This document shows positions 1 through 9,278 of a stretch of 60,155 bases of DNA, in pieces. Both the position numbers and the translations under genes were made by a program. The notes under the pieces are model-generated. The model was not told the origin of the DNA. It was given only the letters and a program-made list of their open reading frames with translations, and made no database searches. Numbering within the stretch: the stretch's first letter is position 1; the number at the start of each line of letters is the position of its first letter. Origin of the DNA: Rubripirellula sp. (lineage in GTDB: Bacteria > Planctomycetota > Planctomycetia > Pirellulales > Pirellulaceae); contig JAAXJB010000119.1 of assembly GCA_012270065.1 (NCBI GenBank), forward strand, positions 20,274 through 80,428, given 5' to 3'.

Positions 1-30
1 CTGGATCGCCGTCTCCTGGATCGCCGTCTC
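1..30. repeat. 15-bp tandem repeat at the window start
   Basis: The unit CTGGATCGCCGTCTC occurs twice head to tail at bases 1-15 and 16-30, and CTGGG then begins a degenerate third copy. The period is a multiple of three. On the minus strand one frame reads ETAIQ repeated and another reads PGDGD-like; on the plus strand one frame reads WIAVS repeated. The array begins at the first base of the window, so its real length is unknown. Confidence 0.85.
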
Positions 31-49
31 CTGGGCAACCAAATCCACC

Positions 50-1078
50 TCAAGCACTGGCCAACTGAGCCAGGGTCTTTGCTGCCTTCCCCTGATCAAT
101 CGCTTCGGCAGCAAGTTCGGCTCCCTGCCTCAATGAATCAGCTTTCCCGGTCAATAATAACGCCGCCGCTGTCCCTGCGATCACGGTATCGCGACAAGGT
201 CCGGGTTCACCAGCGAACAGTCGCCGAATGATATCCGCGCTGGCAGATGGGTCAGGTGCTGCCAGAGCTTCATGTCCCACCGGCAACAAGCCAAAATCAT
301 CAGCGGTCCACTGGTGTTGGATTTCCCGACCATCGACCACCTCGATCACTCTGGTTATTCCATCCAGTGATACCTCATCCTGCCCATCCTCGGCGTGAAT
401 AATGAACGAGCGTTCTGTTCCCAATTTTTTAATTGCAGCAGCGACTTTGACTTGAGCATCAGGACTCGAAGTGCCCAGGAGCTGGTGAGTTGCTCCTGCA
501 GGGTTGCACAATGGTCCCAGAAGATTGAAAAGTGTTTTGACCCCGAGTTTTCGCCGGACTCCCACGACATGCCGCATGGCAGGATGCAATTTGGCCGCAA
601 AACAAAAACAGATTCCGATTGTATCCAGCCGTTCGGCGACGGGACCTGCCTCGGATTCGATTCCGACTCCCAATTCTTCGAGGACATCAGCTGAACCGGT
701 GAGACTGGTCGCTTTTCGATTGCCATGCTTGGCGACAGCAAGTCCACACGAAGCAGATACAATTGCGACTGCGGTGCTGATATTGAACGTTCCGCTGCCA
801 CTGCCACCGGTTCCACAGGTATCCAGCAATACAGTGTGATGGTGTGGTATCCGGGTCATGTGCTTTCGCATGGCTCTGGCAGCACCAACCAGTTCGCTGA
901 CAGCCTCACCCTTCTCCTTCAGTGCCATGAGCAAATCTGCAACCTGTTGTTCGTCCGCAGCCCCCTGCAACATGGCATCAATCAGATTACTGGTTTGATC
1001 TTCGCTCAAATCATGCCCCTGTGTGGCATGCGTGATGGCTTGCTGAAAAGATGAATCGTTACTGGCGTTTGCGTTCAT
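50..1078 (-). CDS. trpD: Anthranilate phosphoribosyltransferase
   Basis: TrpD transfers phosphoribose from PRPP to anthranilate in tryptophan synthesis, in the cytoplasm. The 342-residue product has the normal family length. The PRPP-binding glycine loop GTGGSG is at residues 89-94, KHGNR at 117-121 followed by GSADVLEELG, and the metal-binding Asp-Glu pair (GQDEVS) at 234-235. The segment with FNLLGPLCNPA near 184-194 is also typical. The start is the ATG at 1076-1078; residues before about 20 are poorly conserved in the family, so a slightly later start is possible. No other trp gene is in the window. It is divergent from the nucleoside hydrolase gene across 148 bp, which should hold both promoters. 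The assignment rests on several collinear family motifs and is secure. Confidence 0.96.
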   Translation of the reverse strand: MNANASNDSSFQQAITHATQGHDLSEDQTSNLIDAMLQGAADEQQVADLLMALKEKGEAVSELVGAARAMRKHMTRIPHHHTVLLDTCGTGGSGSGTFNISTAVAIVSASCGLAVAKHGNRKATSLTGSADVLEELGVGIESEAGPVAERLDTIGICFCFAAKLHPAMRHVVGVRRKLGVKTLFNLLGPLCNPAGATHQLLGTSSPDAQVKVAAAIKKLGTERSFIIHAEDGQDEVSLDGITRVIEVVDGREIQHQWTADDFGLLPVGHEALAAPDPSASADIIRRLFAGEPGPCRDTVIAGTAAALLLTGKADSLRQGAELAAEAIDQGKAAKTLAQLASA

Positions 1079-1226
1079 GGCGTTATGATCTAGGTATGAT
1101 TGAAATTTTGAAAGCCGTGCGTATCACCTGGAGACGACCGTGATCTGGAATTGGGAACAGCAGGAAATCTCAGCGTCTGGTAATTTCGGGGTCGTCCTGC
1201 CAAGGCTGGAATCTTAAACTATTCGC

Positions 1227-2168
1227 ATGACTCGTAAGATTATCATCGATTGTGACCCCGGAATCGACGATGCCGTGGCGATTGCCATGGCACTCTTTGA
1301 TCCACGTCTGGAAGTGCTGGCGATCACAGCTGCCGCGGGGAGCGTTGAAGCGTCGCAGGCAACCTCCAACGTGACCGGGATCGTTGGACAACTCGACCCA
1401 CCTCGATACCCACGGATTGGCAAAGCCACTCCCGCCGATTCCCCACCAGTGGGTGATGATAATCTGCTGCATGGCCCCGATGGCCTGGGCGGACTGAATT
1501 TTGAGCCATCTGGCCGGCAACATCAAACTCCCAGTGAAAAAGTGATCTCGGAGTTGGTGCATCAGCATCCCAACTCTATCACGCTGGTCTGCCTTGGTCC
1601 TCTGACCAATCTTGCACGCCTTTGCCAGCGTGATCCAAATGCAATCCCACTGATCAATAACCTTGTGATTAGCGGAGGTTCGGTGAATTACCCGGGAAAT
1701 GCCTCTCCCATCGCTGAACACAACATGTTTTATGATCCACAGAGTGCCGATCTGATTTTCGAATCAGCAACAACAAAAAGTCTGGTCCCCCTGGACGTGA
1801 CTGCGAAGGTACAGTTTGGCGTCGAATTGCTGGACCTGTTGCCTTCACGTTTCACGCGGACAGGCTCGTTGCTGCACAAAGTCATTCCCTTTGCGTTCCG
1901 GATGGCGCATCGACATCTTGGTCGGGAGTTGATACCTCTGTATGACCCCACTGCATTGATGGCTGTCCTGGAGCCTGAGCTTTTCCAATGGTCCAGCATG
2001 CGTGGCAGAGTGGAGCATCGGGGTTCACTGACCCGCGGCGCCACAGTTTTCGACCAACGTCTACGCCCCGAGTGGCCGGTCAACATGGAGGTCGCCACTG
2101 ACACGGATACCGCAGAAGTACAGGCAGCGATCATCCGCAGCCTGCGATATGCAGGTCAAGAAAGCTGA
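1227..2168 (+). CDS. Nucleoside hydrolase (IUNH family)
   Basis: Members of this family hydrolyse the N-glycosidic bond of nucleosides to free base and ribose, for salvage. The N-terminal Ca-binding cluster is complete: D8-C-D10-P-G-x-D14-D15. The region EHNMFYDPQSA (residues 164-174) matches the ribose-binding Asn/Glu motif. The C-terminal motif, usually HDPxA, reads YDPTA at 239-243: the calcium-binding Asp is kept but the usual catalytic His is Tyr. The 313-residue length is normal. The ATG start leaves the first beta strand intact. Purine or pyrimidine preference cannot be read from the sequence. The gene stands alone, convergent with the next gene. The family is certain; substrate is not. 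Confidence 0.9.
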   Translation: MTRKIIIDCDPGIDDAVAIAMALFDPRLEVLAITAAAGSVEASQATSNVTGIVGQLDPPRYPRIGKATPADSPPVGDDNLLHGPDGLGGLNFEPSGRQHQTPSEKVISELVHQHPNSITLVCLGPLTNLARLCQRDPNAIPLINNLVISGGSVNYPGNASPIAEHNMFYDPQSADLIFESATTKSLVPLDVTAKVQFGVELLDLLPSRFTRTGSLLHKVIPFAFRMAHRHLGRELIPLYDPTALMAVLEPELFQWSSMRGRVEHRGSLTRGATVFDQRLRPEWPVNMEVATDTDTAEVQAAIIRSLRYAGQES

Positions 2169-2245
2169 CAGGAATTCTTCGCTGGGCGGACCTGTGAATC
2201 GGATCACGCATTGCTGCCGCCAGGGGAGTTCAAAGTCAGTATCAA

Positions 2246-3610
2246 TCAGACCCCATAGCGTTCCCTCAAACAGCGGCGGTGAGTGGCTGCCACTTCTGCG
2301 CGTCCGCTCTGACCACACGTTTCTGCAGTTTCCTGAATGTGTGTGAGAATATCTCCGTAGACTTGAATCGGACCAGCACCAAGATCCCAACCTGCAGCCA
2401 TGTAGCAATCGACGGCGGTTGGTGTTTCTCCGATTTCCAGATGAGCGGCTGCTTTTTTCTTCCAGTAGGCGGTCATGCAGGCTCTTCGTTCCGAGCCGTC
2501 AGCTTTCAAGAGTGTCGAAAGATAATCAGATTGATCAATGATTCGCTGGTCGATGCGACGAAGTCGTTCAATGCTGAACTTGGAAGCTTCCTCGGTCGCC
2601 CAGTGCGTATTCATGCGCACTGACTGATCTGTAAAAACGGAACATTGAATCGCATTTGAATACGCATTCAAGGCACTCTCCATCCGGTCAGCCCGTTCCT
2701 CGCAATAACCGAGAATTTCCCATCCCCACGCCAGATTTGGCGCAAGCTTCGTCACCGCATCCGCATGCACTCGGGCAGTTTGCCAATCCTGCTCTCCCAA
2801 ATTCAAACCGTGATGACCACTCTTGAGCACGGAAAGGTATTTATCGGGGATCAGTGCAGTATCAAACGACCATTCTGTCAATTGATTTCTATCAATGGCT
2901 TCGGCCTCGGCACCAATCGCCAGCCGCAATGAATCGACATTGGGGCAACTCATTGACTTCAAGACAAGCTCACAATGGACGGCAACCTCAGCAACGCGAG
3001 CATTCAACAAGCTGTTGGCAAGCTGCTCTGAATCCTGTGCAGCATCGAGTGCCTCGGCCAAACCAGTTGGCATCTGCTGCAAGGCCCAAACAAGCAGATC
3101 GTCGACCTGTTCACCATTCCCACGGTGGTACGCCGCCGGTATCGCGTGCCGTCTGGAATCCGAAGAAATCCGTTGGATGTAACCATCGAAGACAATTGCC
3201 TGAGCTATATCCTGTCCCCATGGAATCCAATCTCCACCCCCGTGATACCACTGCACCACTTCACTCGCCATGCTGTTTTCATCCACACGAACACACAGCC
3301 AGTCACCAGCACTACTTTCCACAAGGGGAATGAGGTCACAACTCATCAATCCGGGCCAAATTTGCTCTGGTGCATCAGATAGCAAAAGTGCAGGCTCAAC
3401 AGGAGAGCTGTACTCCCCACAGCCCTTCCGCTTCCAGATGTCTGAGTCAAACCAATCGACCAGAACTGGTGAAAAACAGCACCGGTAACGCTCCGCGAGA
3501 CGTTCCGACCATGGCACGGAACTCAACGATTTGTAACTTGAAGAGGCTGACAATTTGCTGGCGGCACTGGCGTTGTAGACGGACGCGACAAGAAAAGTGA
3601 TGACCGACAT
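2246..3610 (-). CDS. SUKH (SMI1/KNR4)-like protein with TPR-like C-terminal half
   Basis: A 454-residue protein of unknown function. Residues about 85-143 run from PGLMSCDLIPLVESS through WLCVRVDENS to VVQWYHGGGDWIP; this order (a 'lip' strand, a 'd-lcv-d' strand, then 'v-w-h') resembles the SMI1/KNR4 or SUKH fold, which elsewhere includes polymorphic-toxin immunity proteins. The second half has helical segments such as AWGWEILGYCEERADRM and AVDCYMAAGWDLG, like TPRs. I use the ATG at 3608-3610; an in-frame TTG 21 bases upstream would add MCSRSLS. The first 16 residues are hydrophobic and end in ASA-A, so a weak signal peptide is possible. It lies downstream of, and in the same direction as, the kinase gene, but 379 bp away. 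Domain calls are by eye and tentative. Confidence 0.62.
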   Translation of the reverse strand: MSVITFLVASVYNASAASKLSASSSYKSLSSVPWSERLAERYRCCFSPVLVDWFDSDIWKRKGCGEYSSPVEPALLLSDAPEQIWPGLMSCDLIPLVESSAGDWLCVRVDENSMASEVVQWYHGGGDWIPWGQDIAQAIVFDGYIQRISSDSRRHAIPAAYHRGNGEQVDDLLVWALQQMPTGLAEALDAAQDSEQLANSLLNARVAEVAVHCELVLKSMSCPNVDSLRLAIGAEAEAIDRNQLTEWSFDTALIPDKYLSVLKSGHHGLNLGEQDWQTARVHADAVTKLAPNLAWGWEILGYCEERADRMESALNAYSNAIQCSVFTDQSVRMNTHWATEEASKFSIERLRRIDQRIIDQSDYLSTLLKADGSERRACMTAYWKKKAAAHLEIGETPTAVDCYMAAGWDLGAGPIQVYGDILTHIQETAETCGQSGRAEVAATHRRCLRERYGV

Positions 3611-3989
3611 GCTGAGGGATCGAGAACACAACCATCCGTGTCAATTTCCCAACCCAAAGTCATTCACATCATCGAAAGGCTAGCGGGTTCGAAACAGCAC
3701 CGGCAAGGGGAGAATCGCATTGTTTTGCATGAATCAAACAGAATAACGGGCCTGTGCCGCATTTCTTTCCCCAATCTGGTGTTTTCCGCTGGCGATCAAT
3801 CTCGCATCTGCCTCCGGCAAAAGAAACGCAAGAGACGGCAAGAGCACGCTCTCTGAGATCAAACCATGCACTTGCAGTTGAGTCAAGAAAAGCCGTCCGA
3901 GCCACGATTACAAACCTGGACTTTGAGAGGGAAACAACCTGTCAGAAGTCTGTCCACTACTTGCCATAGTCAACGGATGGGACCCGCCT
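3611..3989. other. Intergenic stretch without a gene
   Basis: About 380 bp between the stop of the kinase gene and the start of the SUKH-like gene, both on the minus strand. Open frames here are short and lack family features. I see no tRNA and no hairpin with a T-tract. The part next to 3610 should hold the promoter of the SUKH-like gene, but no convincing -35/-10 pair stood out. Confidence 0.5.
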
Positions 3990-6900
3990 CTACAACCACT
4001 CTGCAGGTACGGTGTACAACATTTCAAACCTCACGGGATCAACGACACCACCCCGTAACATCCGTTCTCGCAACAGACCAGAGGCCTGCCTCCGTTCCAA
4101 CACAACCAGCGCGTCCTCGGCAGCAAGAACGTAGGGCACAAGCTTCTGTTGTTCTGCCTGCACACGCGCGCGTTGAAAAATCCTGATGCATTCTTCATCC
4201 ACGATTTCGACATCACGACGTTCAACGTCGTGCAAGAGCATCAAACCCTCATAAAAATCCGCCAGCATCAATGCAAATGGAATGCGTTCGCGACGCAATG
4301 CCCTGATCATGGATCGGATTCGTCTGATCCACAAACCATCCTGCGTTTGGGCATGCTGGTGGAGCGCGACCAATGTCCCCACGGTTAATGCGGCTATTCT
4401 GACAAGCTGCACGCCTCCTCCCGAAACTCCAAGCAAGCCTGAATCCAATCGCTGATAGATCTTCCAGCCGTCCAGAAAGTTCTTTTCGTAAATGCATTCC
4501 TGAATGCGGGTGACAACATCCAAAACGGCAAATGGACTGGAAGGTCCGGAGTTTAACGTGAACTCCTGATACCGTTTCTGCAACTCGGCTGCGTCACTGG
4601 TTCGATGTCTTCCAAGCCACGCCCCTCGTCCGAACCCGCCAGCCATCAATGCCAATTGAAAAAAATCGCTTCGGCGCAATGCATCATCTGATGCATTTGC
4701 AGTTTTCTCAAACAGCTCAGCCCAATTTCCAAGAAACCAACGGGACCAGACTTCAATCCACAACATGTGTGCCACTTCGAATCCACTCGCGCCCGCCAGA
4801 TGCTGAAACATCCGACAACTTGTTTGTGCTGGATGCAGAGCAAGAAACCAACGGCAGGAAAATGCGTGTGAATAGGCGATACCCGCCCACCATTGAGCCA
4901 TCACCTTTTGGCTTTCGAGTTGCTCGACCTCGACACGGACAAGCTCCAACTTGCCCTCGGCTTCTTGTCGAACACTGCCAAATTCACGGCAATCCAAAGC
5001 AGCCTCAACAATAAAAGCATCAATCTCTTCAGCCCTGCTCCCACACTTCCTGGCAAGTCTGGAACTGGTTGCAGACAATTCATACGCATACACATGATCA
5101 AAAAAAATCATGGGGTAAATCAATGTCTTGCAGACGTGCTGACACTGTCGATCGAGCTTCCTCGATTTGACGGTAGCAGGATTGTGATGACTGGAATTCA
5201 GGAACCGCAACGGTTTCGCCTTTGCCCTTCTGGTCACCAGACTTCTCAAGGACTCGAATACCGATTTTGTTTCCATCCAGAACGCACGTCGGATTCTCCT
5301 TGCCCACGCAATCAACAGATTGCGATGCATTTTTCGCCCAGGAATACCGAGCATGCCTGCCAACTCATCGACGCGATCATGGACAGTATCCAACCGACCG
5401 CATCTGAGCAATAAAATCGTGGCCATCAGACGACAATCCAACGATTCATCCTGGTCTACCAGTGTCGACAGCTCCTGGTAATACCACGAGGCCTCGACAG
5501 GCAATGCGGCAGCAGCATAACAACGTGATGCTTTGCGCAAACAGACGATTTTCTCGGCTTCATCCACATGAGCGATGACACGCCCGTACCATCTTCCGGC
5601 CTCTGTCATGGCCAATCTTCGCTCTGCATCCCCCGCAGCCGCGATTGCATGGGGCACTGCTCTGTCTGGCTCATTGGCTGCAAACCAGTGCCCGGCGATG
5701 CGTGCGGAATATTGCCCGGAATCGGCTGGATCACCAAGCAATGATGCCCAGTCGCGATGTGCCGACCGAACTTCCGGCTCCGGAAGCGTCCCTATCAGTT
5801 CGCCAGCCACACGATCATCCACGATGGTGATGCACTCTCCACCAGTCGCCTCGTCGATCACCAGCCCATGCTGTGACAACTCTGAGAGGGCCGCATCCAC
5901 CGCCTCTCCCTGGCTGGTCAATTCGCCCAATTGTTGGGTCGAGACATACCCCCCTGAAGTCACAACGTACGTCAAAACCCTGCGAGCTTCAGTACTTAGC
6001 CGTTCCGAGCGTTCTTTCCAGATGCGATCAAGACTCGGGATCGCAGACGAATCACTTCCGGTAAAACTCGCAACCGCACCACCGGGTCGAAATTCATCTG
6101 CGAGCTGTTGCAGTCGGAACGGACTCCCCTGTGCTGACAGTGCCAGTTCGTTACAGATCTCAACACTTACATCGAGATCCCAGCGATCAGCGGCCCGTTG
6201 AATCATTGTGAGTGATTCAGCATGGCTCAAGCGTTCAAGTTTGAGAGTGTGGGTTGCAAGTGTTCGTTGCGGATCCACCTCATCGACCGAGGCCGTGATA
6301 ATTCCCAACCCAGCCTCTCCTGCTGCCGCCTGCACCTGGTCCAGAAGGTTCAAGGTGTCCCGGTCTGCCCGGTGGGAATCGTCAATCACAAGAAACAGAG
6401 GACCCACCTTTCGCAGCTGTTCGGTCAAACGCGTTGCGGCAATGAACTTGTCCGCTCCCGCGTTGGACACATCATTCAAGCCGGTCTGCACATCAACTTG
6501 CAGCACGCTGCCAAGTACCGGAAATACTCCCTTCAGTATTTCTACGCTGACTGGATCAAGGCTCATCACTTCACGGTCGTCAAGCATGTACCGGTTGGCA
6601 ACCGCATCGCAAATCTGATCAAACGCCTGCAACGGATGATCTTCCCACAACCGGCACCTGGCTCGAAAGACCTGCCCCCAGTTCTTTTCCTCAATGTATT
6701 CGACGACTTCATCCAGCAGACGGGTCTTACCAATGCCGGCTGGACCTGTGATATGGAACCGGCCCAAATCACCAGCAAAAACATCTTCGACCCAACCAAA
6801 CAATTTCTCGCATTCTCCGTGCCGTCCAACCATCGACTCCTGACGATGCCAGGAAACCGATTGTTTTGCTGGCCTTCCCAAACGCGACAACCCCATTGCC

Positions 6901-7799
6901 GTTGGACGATCACCCGGTTCCTGCTCCAACATTTCCCGGCAGGCGTCGAGGATCACATCGGGCACGGTTGCCGGCAGCTTGCTGATTGCCGCCTCGATCT
7001 GCTTTGCATCTGCACGCTGATCGCTGGTCGATCGCACAACACCAACCGTTTGCTCCCGTGACTCAGGCTGCAAATGGCGGATTGCCTCGAGTATGGAAAT
7101 TCCAAGGCTGAAAATATCTCCCGCAGGCAGATACCGCTGACTGCAAATGACTTCGGGAGGAAAGAAATGCGGTGTTCCGACAAGAACATTGCTTCCGTGG
7201 AAAGCATTTCGATTAACGCGGAACGATTCCACTAAACCGTAGTCAATGATCCTGCCCCGTCCCGACTCATCCACCATCAAGTTGTCAGGCTTGATATCAC
7301 GGTGCAACAACTCATTTGAGTGCATGACATCAAGCCCTGTCGCAAAATCTCTCAGGAGCCGCAATAAATCGGCATAGGCCTCCGACAGATTCATTTTACG
7401 ATATTGCTTGATCGCCTCACTGAATGTGACTCCCTTCACCTCTTCCATTGACAATGCAATGCAGGAACCCAACTGGTAGATGCGGTCCGTTCGCAGCAAA
7501 TTGGGATGAACAATCGGAATCATCCGCCGAAAGCCCAGCTTGTTTCTCAGCAAATCATCAGATGATTGGGGTTTGAGCAGTTTGAGTGCACAGCGTCGTT
7601 CCGTTGCTGTATCCAAAGCACGGAAAACGACTCCACTGCTCCCGCTGCCAAGTTTCTTCTCAAGGATGAATCCATCGAGACAATCTCCCTCGCACCAAGG
7701 TGAGTGGCCCGGTTTGGATTTTTCCTTGAGCGTTTCTTTATCATCCTGAATCCGTAAACTCGTTTCCTTGCTCGGATCCCGGAACCTTTCCTCGTGCAT
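3990..7799 (-). CDS. Serine/threonine protein kinase fused to an AAA/STAND-type ATPase and long helical region
   Basis: A predicted 1269-residue signalling protein. Numbered from an upstream in-frame GTG (subtract 6 for the ATG used here), the kinase domain spans about 50-310: glycine loop GSGSSGVVF at 57-65, lysine in CALKLL at 79, catalytic loop HRDIKPDN at 172-179, and the metal motif DYG instead of DFG at 192-194, then GTPHFFPPE. All catalytic residues are present, so it should be active. An ATPase module follows, with Walker A GPAGIGKTR at 358-366 and Walker B LFLVIDD at 474-480. The remaining 750 or so residues look alpha-helical and TPR-like, as in adenylate-cyclase/STAND regulators. 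The ATG at 7797-7799 is preceded by AGGA at a good distance. No transmembrane segment is evident, so it is probably cytoplasmic. Input signal and targets are unknown. Confidence 0.88.
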   Translation of the reverse strand: MHEERFRDPSKETSLRIQDDKETLKEKSKPGHSPWCEGDCLDGFILEKKLGSGSSGVVFRALDTATERRCALKLLKPQSSDDLLRNKLGFRRMIPIVHPNLLRTDRIYQLGSCIALSMEEVKGVTFSEAIKQYRKMNLSEAYADLLRLLRDFATGLDVMHSNELLHRDIKPDNLMVDESGRGRIIDYGLVESFRVNRNAFHGSNVLVGTPHFFPPEVICSQRYLPAGDIFSLGISILEAIRHLQPESREQTVGVVRSTSDQRADAKQIEAAISKLPATVPDVILDACREMLEQEPGDRPTAMGLSRLGRPAKQSVSWHRQESMVGRHGECEKLFGWVEDVFAGDLGRFHITGPAGIGKTRLLDEVVEYIEEKNWGQVFRARCRLWEDHPLQAFDQICDAVANRYMLDDREVMSLDPVSVEILKGVFPVLGSVLQVDVQTGLNDVSNAGADKFIAATRLTEQLRKVGPLFLVIDDSHRADRDTLNLLDQVQAAAGEAGLGIITASVDEVDPQRTLATHTLKLERLSHAESLTMIQRAADRWDLDVSVEICNELALSAQGSPFRLQQLADEFRPGGAVASFTGSDSSAIPSLDRIWKERSERLSTEARRVLTYVVTSGGYVSTQQLGELTSQGEAVDAALSELSQHGLVIDEATGGECITIVDDRVAGELIGTLPEPEVRSAHRDWASLLGDPADSGQYSARIAGHWFAANEPDRAVPHAIAAAGDAERRLAMTEAGRWYGRVIAHVDEAEKIVCLRKASRCYAAAALPVEASWYYQELSTLVDQDESLDCRLMATILLLRCGRLDTVHDRVDELAGMLGIPGRKMHRNLLIAWARRIRRAFWMETKSVFESLRSLVTRRAKAKPLRFLNSSHHNPATVKSRKLDRQCQHVCKTLIYPMIFFDHVYAYELSATSSRLARKCGSRAEEIDAFIVEAALDCREFGSVRQEAEGKLELVRVEVEQLESQKVMAQWWAGIAYSHAFSCRWFLALHPAQTSCRMFQHLAGASGFEVAHMLWIEVWSRWFLGNWAELFEKTANASDDALRRSDFFQLALMAGGFGRGAWLGRHRTSDAAELQKRYQEFTLNSGPSSPFAVLDVVTRIQECIYEKNFLDGWKIYQRLDSGLLGVSGGGVQLVRIAALTVGTLVALHQHAQTQDGLWIRRIRSMIRALRRERIPFALMLADFYEGLMLLHDVERRDVEIVDEECIRIFQRARVQAEQQKLVPYVLAAEDALVVLERRQASGLLRERMLRGGVVDPVRFEMLYTVPAEWL

Positions 7800-8174
7800 G
7801 AAATATCCTAGGCTCACCTCGGCCGAACACTGACGCTGTCAAGATTCCGGGAAGCCCTACCAGAAAACCTGAATCGACAGTTGCAAGTGAATCAGCGCGC
7901 AACCAACCCCCCGGTACCATGATCTACTCACGACGAGTTCGGCAGTTTGTCCGGAGACGCCAGAACTGGCTTCTTGTCCGGGCACGCCAGAACTGGCTTC
8001 GCCACCTCATGTCGACTTTCGCGAGCAAACGACACCCATTCAGTCTCACGATTATAAAGACGTCGGCCAGAAGATGGTACTCAGAATCTTTTTTGCTGCA
8101 TGAGTCCGGATCACGGATGCCACTGAGAAAACCACTTCTGGGAATATCAGCAACAGCAACTGAAGGAACATACG
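7800..8174. other. Intergenic stretch carrying a tandem repeat
   Basis: About 375 bp between the kinase start and the stop of the oxidoreductase gene, both on the minus strand. It contains the two-copy 27-bp repeat listed separately. Short open frames in it have no recognisable features. The segment next to 7799 is the likely promoter region of the kinase gene. Confidence 0.5.
7947..8000. repeat. 27-bp tandem duplication
   Basis: Two adjacent 27-bp units occupy 7947-7973 and 7974-8000. Each begins TTGTCCG and ends CGCCAGAACTGGCTTC; they differ only at two bases near position 9. Each unit contains the imperfect palindrome GCCAGAACTGGC. It lies in non-coding DNA. Confidence 0.85.
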
Positions 8175-9278
8175 TCAAAGTTCAATTTTGGCACCATTGG
8201 CAACATCACTGCGTCGACAAGCATCCAATATTTTCTGTGTTTTCAGTGTCAGCTCGGAATATCGCGCATCCAGCTGCTTTTCCAGAACACAATCTGCAAA
8301 TGTCCTGACCATATTGACTTCGGACGAATTCGGCTCACCCGAAGCATACTCGGTCACCGCCGTGCGATCACTGTGTCGGCGAAAGTTCCAGCGGCAATTA
8401 TCAATTTCGAGGATATGCTCGTGAGCAGTCCATGCTGCCTCGGCATCATAAAACGGCAGCACGAAATCATCGACTGTCAAATACCCTTCTGTGCCAGACA
8501 GCAGAACGGTCTGCTGGTTGCTGGTCAGGAAAGAACAGTAAAAACCTGCGGACAGACCGTCGGGAAACTGCAGTTCCGCCGAAAATTCCCCCGGAACCTC
8601 GCCTTCAGAATCCTTGCCCTGCAATGCAGTGATCGTCCTCGCACTGACATGCGTTGGCATCTGCAAACCGGCTGCCCAGAGGGTCATGCGGATACAGTAC
8701 CAACCCAAGTCTCCAAGACATCCGTGTGGCTCCAACAGCGAATCGGTTCGAATGTTTGATTCCTGAAACGAACTGTCACCGCTGAAGGAGAAATGGGTGT
8801 TGATTCGCCGCAACTTTCCGATGACGCTTTGAGATTTCAGAATCTCACAAACTTCCGCAAGTCGCTTGCTATGGTCAAACATGACACCGTCCATGAATTG
8901 GACACCGGCATCAGCACATGCTTTTACCATTTCCTCTGCGTCTTCCAGATTGTTGGCGACCGGCTTTTCAACCAGCACATGCTTACCCGCCTTAGCCGCG
9001 GCCAGAACCCACTCTTTGCGCAATCCAGTGGGCAAGGGAATGTAAATTGCATCCACATCCTCATGCTCGATCAACTCAGCGTAGGACCCAACCGCTGCGA
9101 CCTCCTGTCTCTGGGGTACTTCGGCAGAACACTCATCGATGAACAATTGTGCCTTGGGCACCGAGCGGCTGGCCACGGCGGCGACCCTGCCATTTCCGCT
9201 CAAATGCACGGCCTTCCAGTTCTTTCTCGCTATCGCGGCGGTACTCAGAAATCCCCAACGACACACAGCTCCTGTCAT
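8175..9278 (-). CDS. Gfo/Idh/MocA-family NAD(P)-dependent oxidoreductase
   Basis: A 367-residue protein of the family that oxidises or reduces sugars, inositols and related alcohols. The N-terminal Rossmann segment reads RWGFLSTAAIARKN, followed by VAAVASRS. The family motif EKP is at residues 104-106 (VLVEKPVANN). The segment GDLGWYCIRMTLWAAG resembles the dihydrodiol/xylose dehydrogenase branch. The second domain ends normally. The ATG at 9276-9278 is used; a GTG directly before it would add one residue. There is no signal peptide, unlike many planctomycete members exported by Tat, so it should be cytoplasmic. Neighbours give no substrate hint. Confidence 0.88.
   Translation of the reverse strand: MTGAVCRWGFLSTAAIARKNWKAVHLSGNGRVAAVASRSVPKAQLFIDECSAEVPQRQEVAAVGSYAELIEHEDVDAIYIPLPTGLRKEWVLAAAKAGKHVLVEKPVANNLEDAEEMVKACADAGVQFMDGVMFDHSKRLAEVCEILKSQSVIGKLRRINTHFSFSGDSSFQESNIRTDSLLEPHGCLGDLGWYCIRMTLWAAGLQMPTHVSARTITALQGKDSEGEVPGEFSAELQFPDGLSAGFYCSFLTSNQQTVLLSGTEGYLTVDDFVLPFYDAEAAWTAHEHILEIDNCRWNFRRHSDRTAVTEYASGEPNSSEVNMVRTFADCVLEKQLDARYSELTLKTQKILDACRRSDVANGAKIEL

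Noticed and set aside
1133-1196. Inverted repeat GACGACC/GGTCGTC between trpD and the nucleoside hydrolase
   Set aside because: Seven-base arms 50 bases apart with no further pairing; likely chance.
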